A stretch of 5,760 bases of DNA from Verrucomicrobiota bacterium (lineage in GTDB: Bacteria; Verrucomicrobiota; Lentisphaeria; Oligosphaerales; Oligosphaeraceae), in NCBI GenBank assembly GCA_022709995.1, contig JAKLHU010000161.1, positions 1 through 5,760 of the forward strand. Reading direction: 5' to 3'. Both the position numbers and the translations under genes were made by a program. Under the pieces are notes generated by a model, which did not search any database, was not told the DNA's origin, and saw only the letters and a list, made by a program, of their open reading frames with translations. Below are positions 5,335 to 5,760 of this stretch, piece after piece. Position 1 is the stretch's first letter. Each line of letters begins with the position of its first letter.

Positions 5335-5760
5335 GTTTGGGGACGAAAAGAATGGCGATGACGAGGGCGGCGGCGGCGACGGCGGCGAAGGCCAGGTACA
5401 TGGCGACGTAGCCGAAATGCTCGAGGACGACGCCGCCGCCGGCGCTGCCGAGGAAGCTGCCGAGGCCGACGGTGACGGCATAATAGATGCCCTGGGCGCT
5501 GCCTTGGAGGCGGTTGGGGAAGCTTCGGCTGACATAGGTCACGGAAGAGCAGTGGAAAGCCCCGAAGGTGAGCATGTGCAGCGGCTGCATGGCGACGACC
5601 GTCCAAAGACTGCCTTGGCAGCCGAAGCCAAGCAGGCGGACGACAGTCCCGAGCAGCCCGAGGACGAAGAGGTTGCGGATGCCGATGCGCGCCATGATGT
5701 TCCGGCTCCAGAAGATAAGCGGGAATTCGCAGACGGAGCCCAGCAGCCAGATATAGCCGA
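5315..5760 (-). CDS. MFS transporter, C-terminal half (HcaT / phenylpropionate-permease-like)
   Basis: Partial: 148 codons up to the TGA at 5315-5317 are visible, and the N-terminal half lies beyond the right edge. The ATG at 5695 is internal, because the frame stays open and hydrophobic to the window end (…GYIWLLGSVCEFPLIFWSRN before MARIGIRN). About five membrane helices can be seen, consistent with TM8-TM12 of a 12-helix carrier: IWLLGSVCEFPLIFW, LFVLGLLGTVVRLLGFG, WTVVAMQPLHMLTFGAFHCS, a Gly-rich helix GIYYAVTVGLGSFLGSAGGG, and VAMYLAFAAVAAAALVIAIL. The QPLHMLTFGAFH segment, and the short loop SFPNRLQGSAQGIYYA before the Gly-rich helix, resemble the PPP (phenylpropionate permease) branch of the major facilitator superfamily, which imports small acids or nucleoside-like solutes with protons. 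The substrate here is unknown. The gene precedes lemA in the same direction. Confidence 0.85.
   Translation of the reverse strand, partial: GYIWLLGSVCEFPLIFWSRNIMARIGIRNLFVLGLLGTVVRLLGFGCQGSLWTVVAMQPLHMLTFGAFHCSSVTYVSRSFPNRLQGSAQGIYYAVTVGLGSFLGSAGGGVVLEHFGYVAMYLAFAAVAAAALVIAILFVPKLEKPAL

Noticed and set aside
1..5760. CRISPR arrays, tRNA or rRNA genes, defence or toxin-antitoxin modules.
   Set aside because: No spaced repeat array, no cloverleaf or CCA-ended structure, and no recognisable defence or toxin genes were seen. All coding space is explained by the listed genes.

Overview
This is a high-GC bacterial window in which every supportable gene lies on the minus strand, so transcription runs from high to low coordinates. 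In that order the genes are: the C-terminal half of an MFS transporter (HcaT / phenylpropionate-permease-like), lemA, an intact ISAzo13-family insertion sequence, a class II (FucA-type) aldolase, folE (GTP cyclohydrolase I), a multispanning GT39/GT-C-type glycosyltransferase, and the first 23 codons of a HAD phosphatase resembling phosphoglycolate phosphatase. The very high GC coding, the Shine-Dalgarno sites that vary from good to absent, and the ISAzo13-type transposase (Rhodopirellula-type DDE domain) would fit a GC-rich Gram-negative such as a PVC-group bacterium or a proteobacterium. Nothing in the window settles the taxon.

Layout. 5315-5760 is the transporter, cut by the window edge. 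An 84-bp gap then carries a plausible lemA promoter. lemA (4667-5230) is complete. Two bases beyond its stop codon lies the 3-bp duplication (TTA) that brackets a 1331-bp IS (3331-4661). The IS has imperfect 26-bp terminal inverted repeats and one intact 404-residue DDE transposase, and it is visibly poorer in GC than its surroundings. Beyond it come the aldolase (2595-3227) and folE (2034-2594). Their stop and start codons abut exactly (TAA directly followed by ATG), which implies translational coupling. A 194-bp GC-rich spacer with CCGG/CGGG tandem repeats precedes the glycosyltransferase (145-1839), and a 75-bp spacer precedes the phosphatase.

How the parts relate. Aldolase and folE are very likely one transcription unit. 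Before the IS arrived, lemA and the aldolase were about 100 bp apart, so lemA, aldolase and folE may have been read together. The IS is in the same orientation, so it need not block read-through. The transporter, lemA, folE, glycosyltransferase and phosphatase share no obvious pathway.

The most interesting signal is in the IS leader. A perfect 10-bp inverted repeat (4559-4568 and 4589-4598) folds the transposase start codon into a stem and puts its Shine-Dalgarno in the loop. The best native promoter would start transcription inside the upstream arm. Transcripts entering from lemA would therefore form the hairpin and be poorly translated, while the IS's own transcript would not. This is the logic known for IS10 and IS50. 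I did not find a new multigene system here.
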